Origin: Lachnospira sp. UBA3790
Lineage (GTDB): Bacteria > Bacillota > Clostridia > Lachnospirales > Lachnospiraceae
Reading direction: 5' to 3'
DNA: 64,000 nt
Assembly: GCA_002369135.1 (NCBI GenBank)
Contig: DFEY01000003.1
Location: 335,268-399,267 of the forward strand
Position numbers and translations under genes: made by a program. A model generated the notes under the pieces. The model made no database searches. It had not been told where the DNA came from and was given only the letters and a program-made list of their open reading frames with translations. Shown in pieces: positions 14,861 through 23,550 of the stretch (positions within the stretch are counted from its first letter, which is position 1; each line of letters opens with the position of its first letter).

Positions 14861-16261
14861 GTGAAGAAGGTTATTATGGGTAAAAACTTAATGAAGAAAC
14901 TAGTAGTTAGCATACTTTCTCTATCTATGGTATTTGGACTTTCAGGTTCAGTCTTTGGCGCGTCGCATGCACCAAATGGATCAAATGTAATACCATCTAA
15001 TGCATCTTGGAGTAGTTTTTCCATTTGTACTAGAGAAGATGGAGGTTCATGGGAAGATTCATTAAAGAAAGTATATAGAACTAATTCAGATGGTTCTTAT
15101 TTCTTAAATGAGAATGGAGAGAAAGTCACCTTTGTAAAGGGCGTTGATTACGCAACAGAAGGTTGGATTAACGGATCAGAAGGATTGAAAAATGATTCTA
15201 GTGAAGTTACTTTCTACTGTAAGGCTACAGGATGGGACGGTGAATATGGTCAGATGACACGAGGAGGCCCATCTATTCTAGTTGCAGATAACCCATGGGG
15301 AATGACATTAACTATGACTGGAATTACAGTTGAGTTTGGTCGTTACTATACAATGGAATTTGATATGTTGGGTGATCTTAATGCGGTTATTTATGATGCC
15401 ATTACTGGTAAGACTACATATCAACCAGCAGAAAAACACATTTTGCTTAAGGCATATGATTACAATTCAAACGGTGAACCATCTGCAGCATTTGAAAAAG
15501 TTGAACAAGATGGTAAAGAAATTTCAAAAGACGGTTTTGTAACTGTTAACAAGAAAGAAGCGGGTTATTCCCATATAGTTGCCACATTTAAAATCCCTGA
15601 GTCACCAGATGACTGGGGTGGTGGAAAACACAAAGGTTCTTTCACTAATGTAGGTATCAAGTTTGCACTTGGTGCTAACCTTATCTCATATCCATTAGAG
15701 GGATCGATGAGAGGTAACATTCATATCAAGAATATGAAGATGTTGGCTGGAAAGCAGTACACAGTTAAATACTATGACGGAAGTAAGCAAAAGGCCACAA
15801 AGTATGTAAATGATGAAGAATCTGCTAATAGTGTTAAACTTTCTAAAGCGTATAACACATTAGCTGGATATACAGATATGGCTACTGGTAAGAAGTTTAA
15901 CTTCTCAACTATCTTAACTAAAGATATGAACTTGAGAGCTATTTGGACTAAGACTCCAGCTCCAGGCAAAGCATCAATTAATTCAGTTAAGAGTAAAAAG
16001 AAGAAAAGAGCGATTGTTACATTTGGTACAAATAAAAATGTTAGAGGATACCAAGTAACATATTCATACAGTAGCAAATTTAAAAAGAAATCAAAGTTTA
16101 AGACAAAAACCAAGAATACTTCAAATACCTCCTCATACACTATTAAGTCTCTTAAGTCGGGCGCGGTAGTATATGTAAAAACAAGAGCTTATAATCTTGA
16201 TTCAGCAGGTAATAAGATATTCGGTTCATGGAGCTCAAAGAAAGTAGCTTATGTCAGATAA
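14861..16261 (+). CDS. Secreted surface protein with binding-like, InlB-like and basic Fn3-like domains (paralogue B)
   Basis: 466 residues, GTG start with AAAGGAG 7 nt upstream; internal ATGs at 14876 and 14891 lack as good a site. The signal peptide is followed by ASHAPNGS, as in paralogue A. It has the same order of parts: a binding-like module (ATGWDGEYG, DNPWGMTLTM, YYTMEFD), an InlB-like repeat (VKYYDGSKQ to LRAIW), then a Lys-rich fibronectin-like domain with KNTSNTSSYTIKSLKSG. The charged N-terminal insert of paralogue A is replaced by a different sequence, so the module just after the signal peptide evolves fastest. Function is inferred as glycan or surface binding; no active site is recognised. 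Confidence 0.72.
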   Translation: MKKVIMGKNLMKKLVVSILSLSMVFGLSGSVFGASHAPNGSNVIPSNASWSSFSICTREDGGSWEDSLKKVYRTNSDGSYFLNENGEKVTFVKGVDYATEGWINGSEGLKNDSSEVTFYCKATGWDGEYGQMTRGGPSILVADNPWGMTLTMTGITVEFGRYYTMEFDMLGDLNAVIYDAITGKTTYQPAEKHILLKAYDYNSNGEPSAAFEKVEQDGKEISKDGFVTVNKKEAGYSHIVATFKIPESPDDWGGGKHKGSFTNVGIKFALGANLISYPLEGSMRGNIHIKNMKMLAGKQYTVKYYDGSKQKATKYVNDEESANSVKLSKAYNTLAGYTDMATGKKFNFSTILTKDMNLRAIWTKTPAPGKASINSVKSKKKKRAIVTFGTNKNVRGYQVTYSYSSKFKKKSKFKTKTKNTSNTSSYTIKSLKSGAVVYVKTRAYNLDSAGNKIFGSWSSKKVAYVR

Positions 16262-16276
16262 AAAATGTAAATAATA

Positions 16277-16313
16277 GTGTGGGGAGACTTAGTTGTTTTC
16301 CCACGCTTTTTTT
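16277..16313 (+). terminator. Terminator after paralogue B
   Basis: A 12-bp stem with G-U pairs (GTGTGGGGAGAC with GTTTTCCCACGC), then seven T. Confidence 0.87.
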
Positions 16314-16344
16314 AATAAAAAATAACTATAAAGGAACGGAAAAA

Positions 16345-17865
16345 ATGAAAAGAGTTATAACAATTATTCTATCAATTGCATTATTTGTATCAGGATTAGT
16401 AGTTACACCTGTAGCTGCTAGAGATACCAGAACTCCTGATGAATGGAAAGGTCAGGCTATTACAGCTCCAGTTGCTAATAGTTTAATTGGTGCGGGCCAT
16501 ATTGACCTTAAATGGAACGGAGATCTTGAAAATGCCGCCAAGTACACAGCTTATGTAGATTCTAAGGCTATTAAGACTGTGAATGCTGGTACACCAGGAA
16601 TCATGAGTGTAGATTTTTACACTGTTAGTGTTAGTGCTCATACTGCATACATAGTAGCTGAACAGACTGACGGTACAAAGGTTCAGTCGGATACTGTGAA
16701 GTTCTATGTTACTAAAAAAGGTATCTGCGTTAATGCAAAAGATATGGGCGTAGCAGTAGACCCAGCAGCTATGAACATTGGTTGGTACTACAACTGGGGA
16801 ACAAAATCATTTGAGGAAACTGGATTTAAGAACACTAAGTTCTACGGTTTAGATTATGTTCCAATGTTCTGGAATGATCCAAGTGAAGCATATTCAGACT
16901 GTTTCGCTAGATTTAATGAAAAGGGTTATAAATATGTATTGGCATACAATGAGCCAGATTTGGTTTGGGAGTCAAACATCAAAGCAGATGTTGCTACTAG
17001 AAGATGGAGAAATGATTTAATGCCTAATAGAGGAAATGTGCTTTTGGGTTCTCCTGCAGTATCAGTTTATCCACAGTGGTCAGACTGGTGGAAGACATAT
17101 TGGTCAATGCTTCCTAATTCTAGCAAGGCTACTACTAACTTTATAGCGGTTCACAACTACAATAAATATTACAACGGCAAAGATACAGCGCTTGATTATC
17201 TAGAAAAGATAGATGAGTGTTATAACAAATATAGAAAACCAATTTGGATTACAGAGTTCGCTATCTGGAAGTTTGACAAGAACGACAAAGCAGGATGTGC
17301 AAAGACTCAGGAATTCATGAGAATAGTTCTTAAAGGTTTGAACGAGAGAAGTTATGTAGAAAGATATTCTTGGTTCTCACCAGACCTTAATTCTAAAGAC
17401 GCAAGTTCATCTAGTCTATTTGATTACGGAACAGGTGCACTTACAACTATCGGTAAAGTATATGCACAGATTGGAAATCCAGCAGGATACCCAGCTAAGA
17501 CATATGGTGTACCATCAGGTTGTAGTTACAGCACAACTCCAGCAGCTTGTATTGCATCGCAAAAGACTACACTTTACGGACTAACAAAGAAAAAGAAAGC
17601 GTTCAAGTATTCAATTAAAGCGATGGACGGAGCTGTTAAGTATCAGATTCAGTACTCGCTAAGCAAGAAGTTTAGTAAGAAGAAAAAATATAAGACAAAG
17701 ATTAAGACTGTAGGAGCGGCTACATCAGATGAAAAGAACGGAACAATAAAGAAACTTAAGAAAAAGAAAAGATATTATGTACGAGTAAGAGCGATCAAAC
17801 AATTCTTAGGTAAAAATTATTACTGTGCATGGAGTGCTAGACAGTCAGTTAAGACTAAAAAATAA
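16345..17865 (+). CDS. Secreted GH128-type glycoside hydrolase with basic Fn3-like tail (2 of 3)
   Basis: 506 residues. The signal peptide ends near residue 25. Residues about 38-125 form the beta-rich module shared by all three GH128 genes (ANSLIGAGHIDL to VTKKGI). The barrel at about 130-425 has WYYNWG (148-152 region), LAYNEPD with Glu203 and WITEFA with Glu304 as the catalytic pair, and YVERYSWF near its end. A Lys-rich fibronectin-like domain closes the chain, joined without the long linker seen in the other two. The ATG 16345 has AAAGGAACGG ahead; a longer in-frame reading from 16228 runs through the previous gene's end and its terminator. It is likely cotranscribed with the next gene. 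Confidence 0.8.
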   Translation: MKRVITIILSIALFVSGLVVTPVAARDTRTPDEWKGQAITAPVANSLIGAGHIDLKWNGDLENAAKYTAYVDSKAIKTVNAGTPGIMSVDFYTVSVSAHTAYIVAEQTDGTKVQSDTVKFYVTKKGICVNAKDMGVAVDPAAMNIGWYYNWGTKSFEETGFKNTKFYGLDYVPMFWNDPSEAYSDCFARFNEKGYKYVLAYNEPDLVWESNIKADVATRRWRNDLMPNRGNVLLGSPAVSVYPQWSDWWKTYWSMLPNSSKATTNFIAVHNYNKYYNGKDTALDYLEKIDECYNKYRKPIWITEFAIWKFDKNDKAGCAKTQEFMRIVLKGLNERSYVERYSWFSPDLNSKDASSSSLFDYGTGALTTIGKVYAQIGNPAGYPAKTYGVPSGCSYSTTPAACIASQKTTLYGLTKKKKAFKYSIKAMDGAVKYQIQYSLSKKFSKKKKYKTKIKTVGAATSDEKNGTIKKLKKKKRYYVRVRAIKQFLGKNYYCAWSARQSVKTKK

Positions 17866-17925
17866 TTAGTTGTTGTTTATTGATATTCGTGAGGAAGAAT
17901 ATTTATAAAGGATAAAGGTGACGAT

Positions 17926-19452
17926 ATGAAAATCACAAAGAGAATTTTAGCAATTGCATTATCATTAGCATTGGCAGTGGGCGGATTATATTTTGTTGCG
18001 CCAAAGGAAACGGAAGCTACTACTGATTTTGCCATCACAGCGCCTAAGAATGGATCTCTTAAGGCGGCAGGTTATATGGATATTACCTGGGAAGATGCAT
18101 CGGCCATCAAGGCAGTGAAGAACTACGATGTATTTGTCGATGGTAGTTTGGTTAAAACTACTACAGACACTAAGTGTGAGTTCTATACAACAAAAGTTAA
18201 CTTCCATAAGACATGGGTTAGAGCTAATTTTGAAGATGGAACAAACCACTACACAGTGACAGTTAACTTTGGTGTAACTAAAAAAGGATTGGCAACAGAA
18301 CCAAATATGGGATGTTGGAATATAAACACTAAAGAAATGGGTATTGCTTGGTATTACAACTGGGGTAGAGGTACATATAAAAGTAATCAAATGTATAAAG
18401 ATTTGGAGTATGTTCCGATGATTTGGGGAGATACAAATGTTGCTACCATTCGTTCAAAAATGCAAAATGCAATAAATGAAAAAAGCAAATATATATTGGG
18501 CTTTAATGAACCAGATATTAGCAATAGCGGAGGAAGTGGTATTCCTAATAGTACAGTTATAGGATTATGGCCTCATTTTATGGAATTCAGCGATAGAATC
18601 AAAGTGGGTTCACCCGCTTATGCGATTTGGCCAACTGCTGATAATAGTACTTTCCCTGAGTTTATGACGGGAGTAAATAATAATGTAGATTTTATTTGCA
18701 TCCATTGCTACCCTGGAAATTGGAATGGTGGAAAGGGTATGGCGGACTGGTTTTTAGATAATATAATTGATGGGGCATATAATTTGTATCATAAACCAAT
18801 CTGGCTTACTGAGTATTCAACTGCTGGAAATGGAATTACTCAGGCCGGAACATCATCATTTATAAAGTATTTACTACCTGGTATAGATGAAAGAGAATAT
18901 GTAGAGAGACATTCATTCTTCTCATTTAACTCAGCTAAATTTGGCGGAGGATTATACAACTATAGTACTGGTGAATTATCAGAGTCTGGAAAAGCATATG
19001 CTAAATATGGAAATCCAGAAAAATATTATAAGAGTGGCGATGAGGTAAATCCTAGAGATTCAGAGGATCCAACACAGGAGCCTTTTACAGAGGCTACTAC
19101 AGCATCAGCGCCTACAACACCTACAGTAAAACCAACAGTTAAGCCTACAGTAAAGCCTACAGTTAAGAAACCTGCTAAGGTTAAGATTAAAAAGGCTAAG
19201 AACAAGAAGAAGAGAAAGATTAAGATTACTCTTAAGAAGATTAAGGGTGCAAAGGGATACCATATCAGATATTCAGACAGCAAGAAGTTTGATGGATACT
19301 GGGATAAGTATACTAAGAAGACAAAAGTTACTCTTAAGAAACTAGACAAGAACACTAAATACTACATCAAGGCAAGAGCCTATAAGTTAGTAAATGGTGC
19401 TAAGTTGTACGGTAAGTGGAGTAAGAAAAAGAAAGTTAAAGTTAAAAAATAA
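17926..19452 (+). CDS. Secreted GH128-type glycoside hydrolase with basic Fn3-like tail (3 of 3)
   Basis: 508 residues. The signal peptide ends near residue 31. The shared N-terminal module spans about 36-122 (KNGSLKAAGYMDI to VTKKGLA). The barrel at about 125-365 carries AWYYNWG, LGFNEPD with Glu195 and WLTEYS with Glu296, and EYVERHSFF. The linker is built of TVKP repeats, followed by a Lys-rich fibronectin-like domain (VKIKKAKNKKKRK onward). AAAGGTGA serves as ribosome site. The 60-bp gap to the preceding GH128 gene has no terminator, which suggests a two-gene transcript ended by the hairpin at 19460. A beta-1,3-glucan substrate is inferred from the family. Confidence 0.81.
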   Translation: MKITKRILAIALSLALAVGGLYFVAPKETEATTDFAITAPKNGSLKAAGYMDITWEDASAIKAVKNYDVFVDGSLVKTTTDTKCEFYTTKVNFHKTWVRANFEDGTNHYTVTVNFGVTKKGLATEPNMGCWNINTKEMGIAWYYNWGRGTYKSNQMYKDLEYVPMIWGDTNVATIRSKMQNAINEKSKYILGFNEPDISNSGGSGIPNSTVIGLWPHFMEFSDRIKVGSPAYAIWPTADNSTFPEFMTGVNNNVDFICIHCYPGNWNGGKGMADWFLDNIIDGAYNLYHKPIWLTEYSTAGNGITQAGTSSFIKYLLPGIDEREYVERHSFFSFNSAKFGGGLYNYSTGELSESGKAYAKYGNPEKYYKSGDEVNPRDSEDPTQEPFTEATTASAPTTPTVKPTVKPTVKPTVKKPAKVKIKKAKNKKKRKIKITLKKIKGAKGYHIRYSDSKKFDGYWDKYTKKTKVTLKKLDKNTKYYIKARAYKLVNGAKLYGKWSKKKKVKVKK

Positions 19453-19459
19453 AGCTAAG

Positions 19460-19487
19460 AAGGAGCCTAGAAATAGGCTCCTTTTTT
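19460..19487 (+). terminator. Terminator after the GH128 pair
   Basis: AAGGAGCCTA/TAGGCTCCTT stem with GAAA tetraloop and a T run. Confidence 0.93.
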
Positions 19488-19511
19488 ATTGCAAATGTGA
19501 GTGGCGTTTGG

Positions 19512-19540
19512 TTGACATGCTAGTAGTAGAATGTTAAGAT
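19512..19540 (+). promoter_or_regulatory. Promoter of the dapAB leader
   Basis: TTGACA, a 17-bp spacer and TAAGAT; the start point falls just upstream of the riboswitch. Confidence 0.75.
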
Positions 19541-19557
19541 TAAAAGGAATTAAACAT

Positions 19558-19714
19558 AGTAGAGGCTGCGCTTGATAAGAGTAAGTTATAGGATGCACCT
19601 AAGCAGTTGAGTATAACTGAAAGGAGAGAGCGCCGAAGGACAACTGGTAGGAAGGTTGTCCTGGGCATAAGATAAATAATCTTATGACTGTCATCAAAAG
19701 GATGGAGAGCTACT
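19558..19714 (+). ncRNA. Lysine riboswitch (L-box)
   Basis: The P1 stem is AGTAG (19558-19562) with CTACT (19710-19714). Inside are the conserved L-box pieces in order: AGAGG.TGCGC, AAGAGTAA, AAAGGAGAGAGCGCCGAAG, CTGGGCATAA, ACTGTCAT and GGAGAGCTACT. These match the lysC-type leader of Bacillus. With the terminator at 19727-19761 it should lower dapAB transcription when lysine is plentiful. Confidence 0.92.
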
Positions 19715-19726
19715 TATTAATTTTTG

Positions 19727-19761
19727 AAAAAGGAAGCTCGTTGTTAGGAGCTTCCTTTTTT
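19727..19761 (+). terminator. Riboswitch-controlled terminator before dapA
   Basis: AAAAAGGAAGCTC pairs with GAGCTTCCTTTTT, loop about 8 nt. It lies 12 nt after the L-box P1 stem and ahead of the dapA start, as expected of a transcriptional off-switch. Confidence 0.9.
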
Positions 19762-19811
19762 ACAAGATAAGTACACTATTGTTTAAAATATATTTTTAGG
19801 AGGACATAGAA

Positions 19812-20696
19812 ATGTCTATATTTAAAGGAGCAGGTGTAGCTATTATTACACCATTCAAAGAAAACGGAGATGTTAACTTTGACGAATTCGGAAAACTAAT
19901 CGAGATGCAGATTGAAGGTGGCACAGATGCCATTATCGTATGTGGAACTACAGGTGAAGCGTCCACTATGAATGATGACGAACATCTAGCTACTATCAAG
20001 TACTGTATTGATAAGGTTGCTGGAAGAATCCCAGTGGTTGCTGGTACAGGTTCTAACAGCACAAAAGAAGCAGTAAATCTATCTAAGAAAGCTGCAGAGC
20101 TAGGAGCAGATGGACTTCTTTGTGTAACACCTTACTACAACAAGGCTACACAGGAAGGTTTATATCAATACTACAAAGCAATTTCTGATGCTGTTGATAT
20201 TCCAATCATTATGTACAATGTGCCAGGACGTACTAGCACAAATATCCAGCCAGAGACTGCAGTTAGAATAGCAAAAGAAGTAGAAAATGTAGTTGCTATT
20301 AAAGAGGCTTCTGGAAATATCGCACAGGTTGCAAAACTTGCATCACTTGCTGATGGTTGTCTTGATATCTATTCAGGTAATGATGATCAGGTAGTGCCTC
20401 TAATGTCACTTGGTGGAATTGGTGTTATTTCAGTATGGAGTAACGTTGCTCCAAAGCAGGTTCACGATATGACAGCAGCATTCCTAAACGGCGATTTTGA
20501 GACTGCTAGAAAACTTCAGCTAGACGCTATCGATTTGATTGGCGCATTATTCTGCGAAGTAAATCCTATCCCAGTTAAGGCTGGTGTAAATATGCTTGGC
20601 TACAACGCTGGTTCACTTCGTGCACCTCTAACAGAGATGACAGACGCCGGCAAAGAGCGTCTAAGAAAGGCAATGGAAGACTACGGTATTCTATAG
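19812..20696 (+). CDS. dapA: 4-hydroxy-tetrahydrodipicolinate synthase
   Basis: Condenses pyruvate with aspartate semialdehyde, the first committed step to diaminopimelate and lysine. The 294-residue barrel has GTTGEAST for substrate binding, YYNKATQEG, the catalytic tyrosine in IIMYNVPGRT, and Schiff-base lysine in VVAIKEASGN. TAGGAGG precedes the ATG. The gene is under the L-box riboswitch and is followed after 9 bp by dapB. Confidence 0.97.
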   Translation: MSIFKGAGVAIITPFKENGDVNFDEFGKLIEMQIEGGTDAIIVCGTTGEASTMNDDEHLATIKYCIDKVAGRIPVVAGTGSNSTKEAVNLSKKAAELGADGLLCVTPYYNKATQEGLYQYYKAISDAVDIPIIMYNVPGRTSTNIQPETAVRIAKEVENVVAIKEASGNIAQVAKLASLADGCLDIYSGNDDQVVPLMSLGGIGVISVWSNVAPKQVHDMTAAFLNGDFETARKLQLDAIDLIGALFCEVNPIPVKAGVNMLGYNAGSLRAPLTEMTDAGKERLRKAMEDYGIL

Positions 20697-20705
20697 GAGG
20701 CGAAC

Positions 20706-21461
20706 ATGACAAAAGTAATAATGCATGGCTGTAATGGCCATATGGGAAAAGTTATATCTGAGTTAGTGGCAAAAGATGACGCTATCGAGATAGTAGCTGG
20801 TATAGATTTAAATACAGAGGAAAACTTTGGATACCCAGTATTTGCAAACATCATGGACTGTGATGTAGAGGCAGATGCTATCATAGATTTTTCTGTTGCA
20901 GTGGCTGTAGATGCATTGCTAGACTTCGTCAAAGAAAAAGGTATTCCAGTAGTTCTTTGTACAACTGGTCTATCAGATGAGCAGTTAGCAAAAGTAGAAG
21001 AAGTATCAAAAGATGTGGCAGTTCTAAAGTCTGCAAACATGTCACTTGGAGTCAACACACTTATGAAACTTCTAAAGATGGCTACAGAAGTGTTAGCTGA
21101 CAGAGGATATGATATAGAGATAGTTGAGAAACATCATAACCAAAAGCTAGATGCACCTAGTGGTACAGCATTGGCTTTGGCGGATGTAATCAACGAGACA
21201 AAAGATAATAGATATGAATATGTTTTTGACAGAAGTCAGAAACGCGAGAAGAGATCAGATAACGAGATTGGAATCTCAGCCGTAAGAGGCGGAACAATTG
21301 TTGGACAGCATGATGTTATTTATGCCGGCACTGACGAAGTAATTGAGATCCAGCACACTGCATACTCAAAGGCGGTCTTTGCAAAAGGTGCAATAGATGC
21401 AGCTAAATTCCTAGCCGGCAAAGGCCCAGGAATGTATGACATGAGCGATGTTATAGACTAA
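20706..21461 (+). CDS. dapB: 4-hydroxy-tetrahydrodipicolinate reductase
   Basis: NAD(P)H-dependent reductase following DapA in the pathway. The 251-residue protein has the nucleotide loop CNGHMGK at the N-terminus, the CTTGLSDEQL and SANMSLGVN stretches, and the substrate motif EKHHNQKLDAPSGTA. It lacks the first segment found in longer homologues but is within the Clostridial size range. Its Shine-Dalgarno overlaps the end of dapA, so the two are translationally close and share the riboswitch. A terminator follows. Confidence 0.97.
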   Translation: MTKVIMHGCNGHMGKVISELVAKDDAIEIVAGIDLNTEENFGYPVFANIMDCDVEADAIIDFSVAVAVDALLDFVKEKGIPVVLCTTGLSDEQLAKVEEVSKDVAVLKSANMSLGVNTLMKLLKMATEVLADRGYDIEIVEKHHNQKLDAPSGTALALADVINETKDNRYEYVFDRSQKREKRSDNEIGISAVRGGTIVGQHDVIYAGTDEVIEIQHTAYSKAVFAKGAIDAAKFLAGKGPGMYDMSDVID

Positions 21462-21465
21462 TAAT

Positions 21466-21502
21466 AAAAGCACGATGGAATTTAAACATCGTGCTTTTTT
21501 CT
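21466..21502 (+). terminator. Terminator after dapB
   Basis: AAAAGCACGATG pairs with CATCGTGCTTTT, 9-nt loop, T run. Confidence 0.92.
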
Positions 21503-21545
21503 TAAATATGATAGAATTAATACAGTATGAATTTCGGAGGCATTT

Positions 21546-23504
21546 ATGAAAAAGATTAAAGTATGTGCAGCTACACCCAATATTACTGTAGCTGACCCAA
21601 AAGCAAATGCAAAAGAGATTATTAGAATTTCTAAGAATGCTGGAAAGAAAGGTGCAAAACTGATTGTATTTCCAGAACTATCGCTAACGGGGTGTACTTG
21701 TGGAGATTTGTTCTTCCAAGATACTTTGCTAGCAAGTGCTATGGAAAATCTCGAAGTGATAGCAGAGAAGACTAAAGATGTAAAGGCTGCTATTGTGTTT
21801 GGGTTGCCTGTTGAAATAAATGAAATGATATATAATGGTGCGGCTGTATTGTACAAAGGTAAATTATATGCGCTTGTTACTAAAAGATATTTACATTCAA
21901 GTTCATATGGCTATGAAGATCAATGGTTTGATTTTGAACTAGGAAAGAAAATTAATAGCATAAGTTATTTGCCTAAAAAAATAAAAAATAAAAGTGGAAG
22001 AAGATTAGTTAATAATATAGGAAAGATAAACTTTGATATAGGTGAAGATATAAAAATTGATTTAAAAAGGCAGCTCGGGTTCACGCTTGGTATAGGAATA
22101 GGTAATAATGGTGATGGTCGCTTCTTTGAGTGTGCATATAAGGGGGAAGAAGTAGATTTGGTGGCTCATCTAGGAGCCCGCAAGAAAGTTGTTGATAGAG
22201 ATACAAGTAAGATTATAAGAAATATAGCATACGATTCTAATGCTCCTATAGTTTATGCAGAGGCAGGAGACGGAGAATCTACAACAGACTACGTTTTTGC
22301 AGGCGAAAGTGAGATTGCTAGCGAGTATACTCAGTATAAGAAATCTGTTGCATTTAGAAATCAAGTTATTTACGCAGATGTTGATATTGATGAAAAGAAA
22401 AATGCTAAAGAAAGAAATAAATATGGAATCTTGATTCCGGTTGCTGATGAAAAAACATCAAATCATAAAGAGTCAAAAGATAGTTATGATTTATTCTATG
22501 ATTGGGTCGTGCAAACACAAAAAGATAATCCATTTATTCCTGAGAGTGAAACAAAAAGAATCGAAATGTGTGAGACCATACTTAAAATTCAAGCAAAAGC
22601 GTTGGCAAAGAGAATGAAAACTATTGGCACGGATAAATTAGTGCTTGGCATATCAGGAGGATTAGATTCGACGCTTGCGTTAATTGCATGTGTGAATGCT
22701 TGTGATGAATTACGAATAAATCATAAGAATATTATTGCAATTACAATGCCAGGATTTGGTACGACTAGTAGAACACATAATAACGCAAGTAAAATAATGA
22801 GGTTTTATGGCGTTTCAAAACGAGAAGTTGATATTACTGAATCTGTAAAACAACACTTCAAAGATATTAAACATAGCATGAGAAATAAAAATTCGACCTA
22901 TGAAAATGCTCAGGCTAGAATGCGAACAATGATTTTGATGGATGTGGCTAATGATAATAATGCATTGGTAGTAGGAACTGGAGACTTCTCAGAACTGGCT
23001 CTTGGATGGTGCACATATAACGGAGATCACATGTCGATGTATAGTGTAAACGCTAATATTCCAAAGACAGTGATAAGAGAAGTGGTAAGTTATGAGGCAG
23101 ATAGAATTAAGAATGAGCGCTTGAGTAAGATTCTTAAAGACATAGTAGAAACACCGGTTAGCCCAGAACTTTTACCAAACAAAAAAGATAAAATAGCGCA
23201 AAAGACTGAAAATATTGTTGGACCATATGAGTTACATGATTACTTCCTGTATATTTTTATGCATGTAGCACTAGATGTTGAAGCATTGGTAAAAAATGCT
23301 ATTAATGATTTTGAAGGCAAGTATGATGAAAAAACTATTAAGCACTGGTTAAAGGTATTTATTAAGAGATTCTTCTCACAACAGTTTAAGAGAAATTGTA
23401 GCCCAGACGGACCACAAATATTCTCATTTGGTTTTTCACCAAGAGGAGGATTCATGATGCCATCAGATGCCTCGGCCAAAGTTTGGCTAGACTATTTAAA
23501 GTAG
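21546..23504 (+). CDS. nadE: NAD(+) synthetase of the glutamine-dependent architecture, amidase cysteine apparently lost
   Basis: 652 residues: an N-terminal nitrilase/amidase domain (about 1-290) and a C-terminal NAD synthetase (about 330-652). The synthetase half is intact, with the ATP-pyrophosphatase loop SGGLDST (370-376), GTGDFSELALGW and the C-terminal SPRGGF. In the amidase half Glu44 (FPELSL) and Lys113 (VTKRYL) of the Glu-Lys-Cys triad are present. The strand that normally reads EICEDLW is GIGIGNNGD here, with Gly186 where the catalytic Cys should be. I infer loss of glutaminase activity and use of free ammonia. A Cys at 196 is the only nearby alternative. CGGAGG precedes the ATG. 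The region around 140-200 is AT-rich. Confidence 0.88.
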   Translation: MKKIKVCAATPNITVADPKANAKEIIRISKNAGKKGAKLIVFPELSLTGCTCGDLFFQDTLLASAMENLEVIAEKTKDVKAAIVFGLPVEINEMIYNGAAVLYKGKLYALVTKRYLHSSSYGYEDQWFDFELGKKINSISYLPKKIKNKSGRRLVNNIGKINFDIGEDIKIDLKRQLGFTLGIGIGNNGDGRFFECAYKGEEVDLVAHLGARKKVVDRDTSKIIRNIAYDSNAPIVYAEAGDGESTTDYVFAGESEIASEYTQYKKSVAFRNQVIYADVDIDEKKNAKERNKYGILIPVADEKTSNHKESKDSYDLFYDWVVQTQKDNPFIPESETKRIEMCETILKIQAKALAKRMKTIGTDKLVLGISGGLDSTLALIACVNACDELRINHKNIIAITMPGFGTTSRTHNNASKIMRFYGVSKREVDITESVKQHFKDIKHSMRNKNSTYENAQARMRTMILMDVANDNNALVVGTGDFSELALGWCTYNGDHMSMYSVNANIPKTVIREVVSYEADRIKNERLSKILKDIVETPVSPELLPNKKDKIAQKTENIVGPYELHDYFLYIFMHVALDVEALVKNAINDFEGKYDEKTIKHWLKVFIKRFFSQQFKRNCSPDGPQIFSFGFSPRGGFMMPSDASAKVWLDYLK

Positions 23505-23550
23505 TACTTAATTTTTGAACGTATATATAAATATTATTTAGGAGGATGCT

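Noticed and set aside
16228..16344. Longer N-terminus for the second GH128 protein
   Set aside because: It would read through the end of the previous gene and its terminator, and it hides the signal peptide that starts at ATG 16345.
19095..19170. TVKP repeats as a mobile repeat
   Set aside because: They form a short in-frame protein linker before the basic domain.
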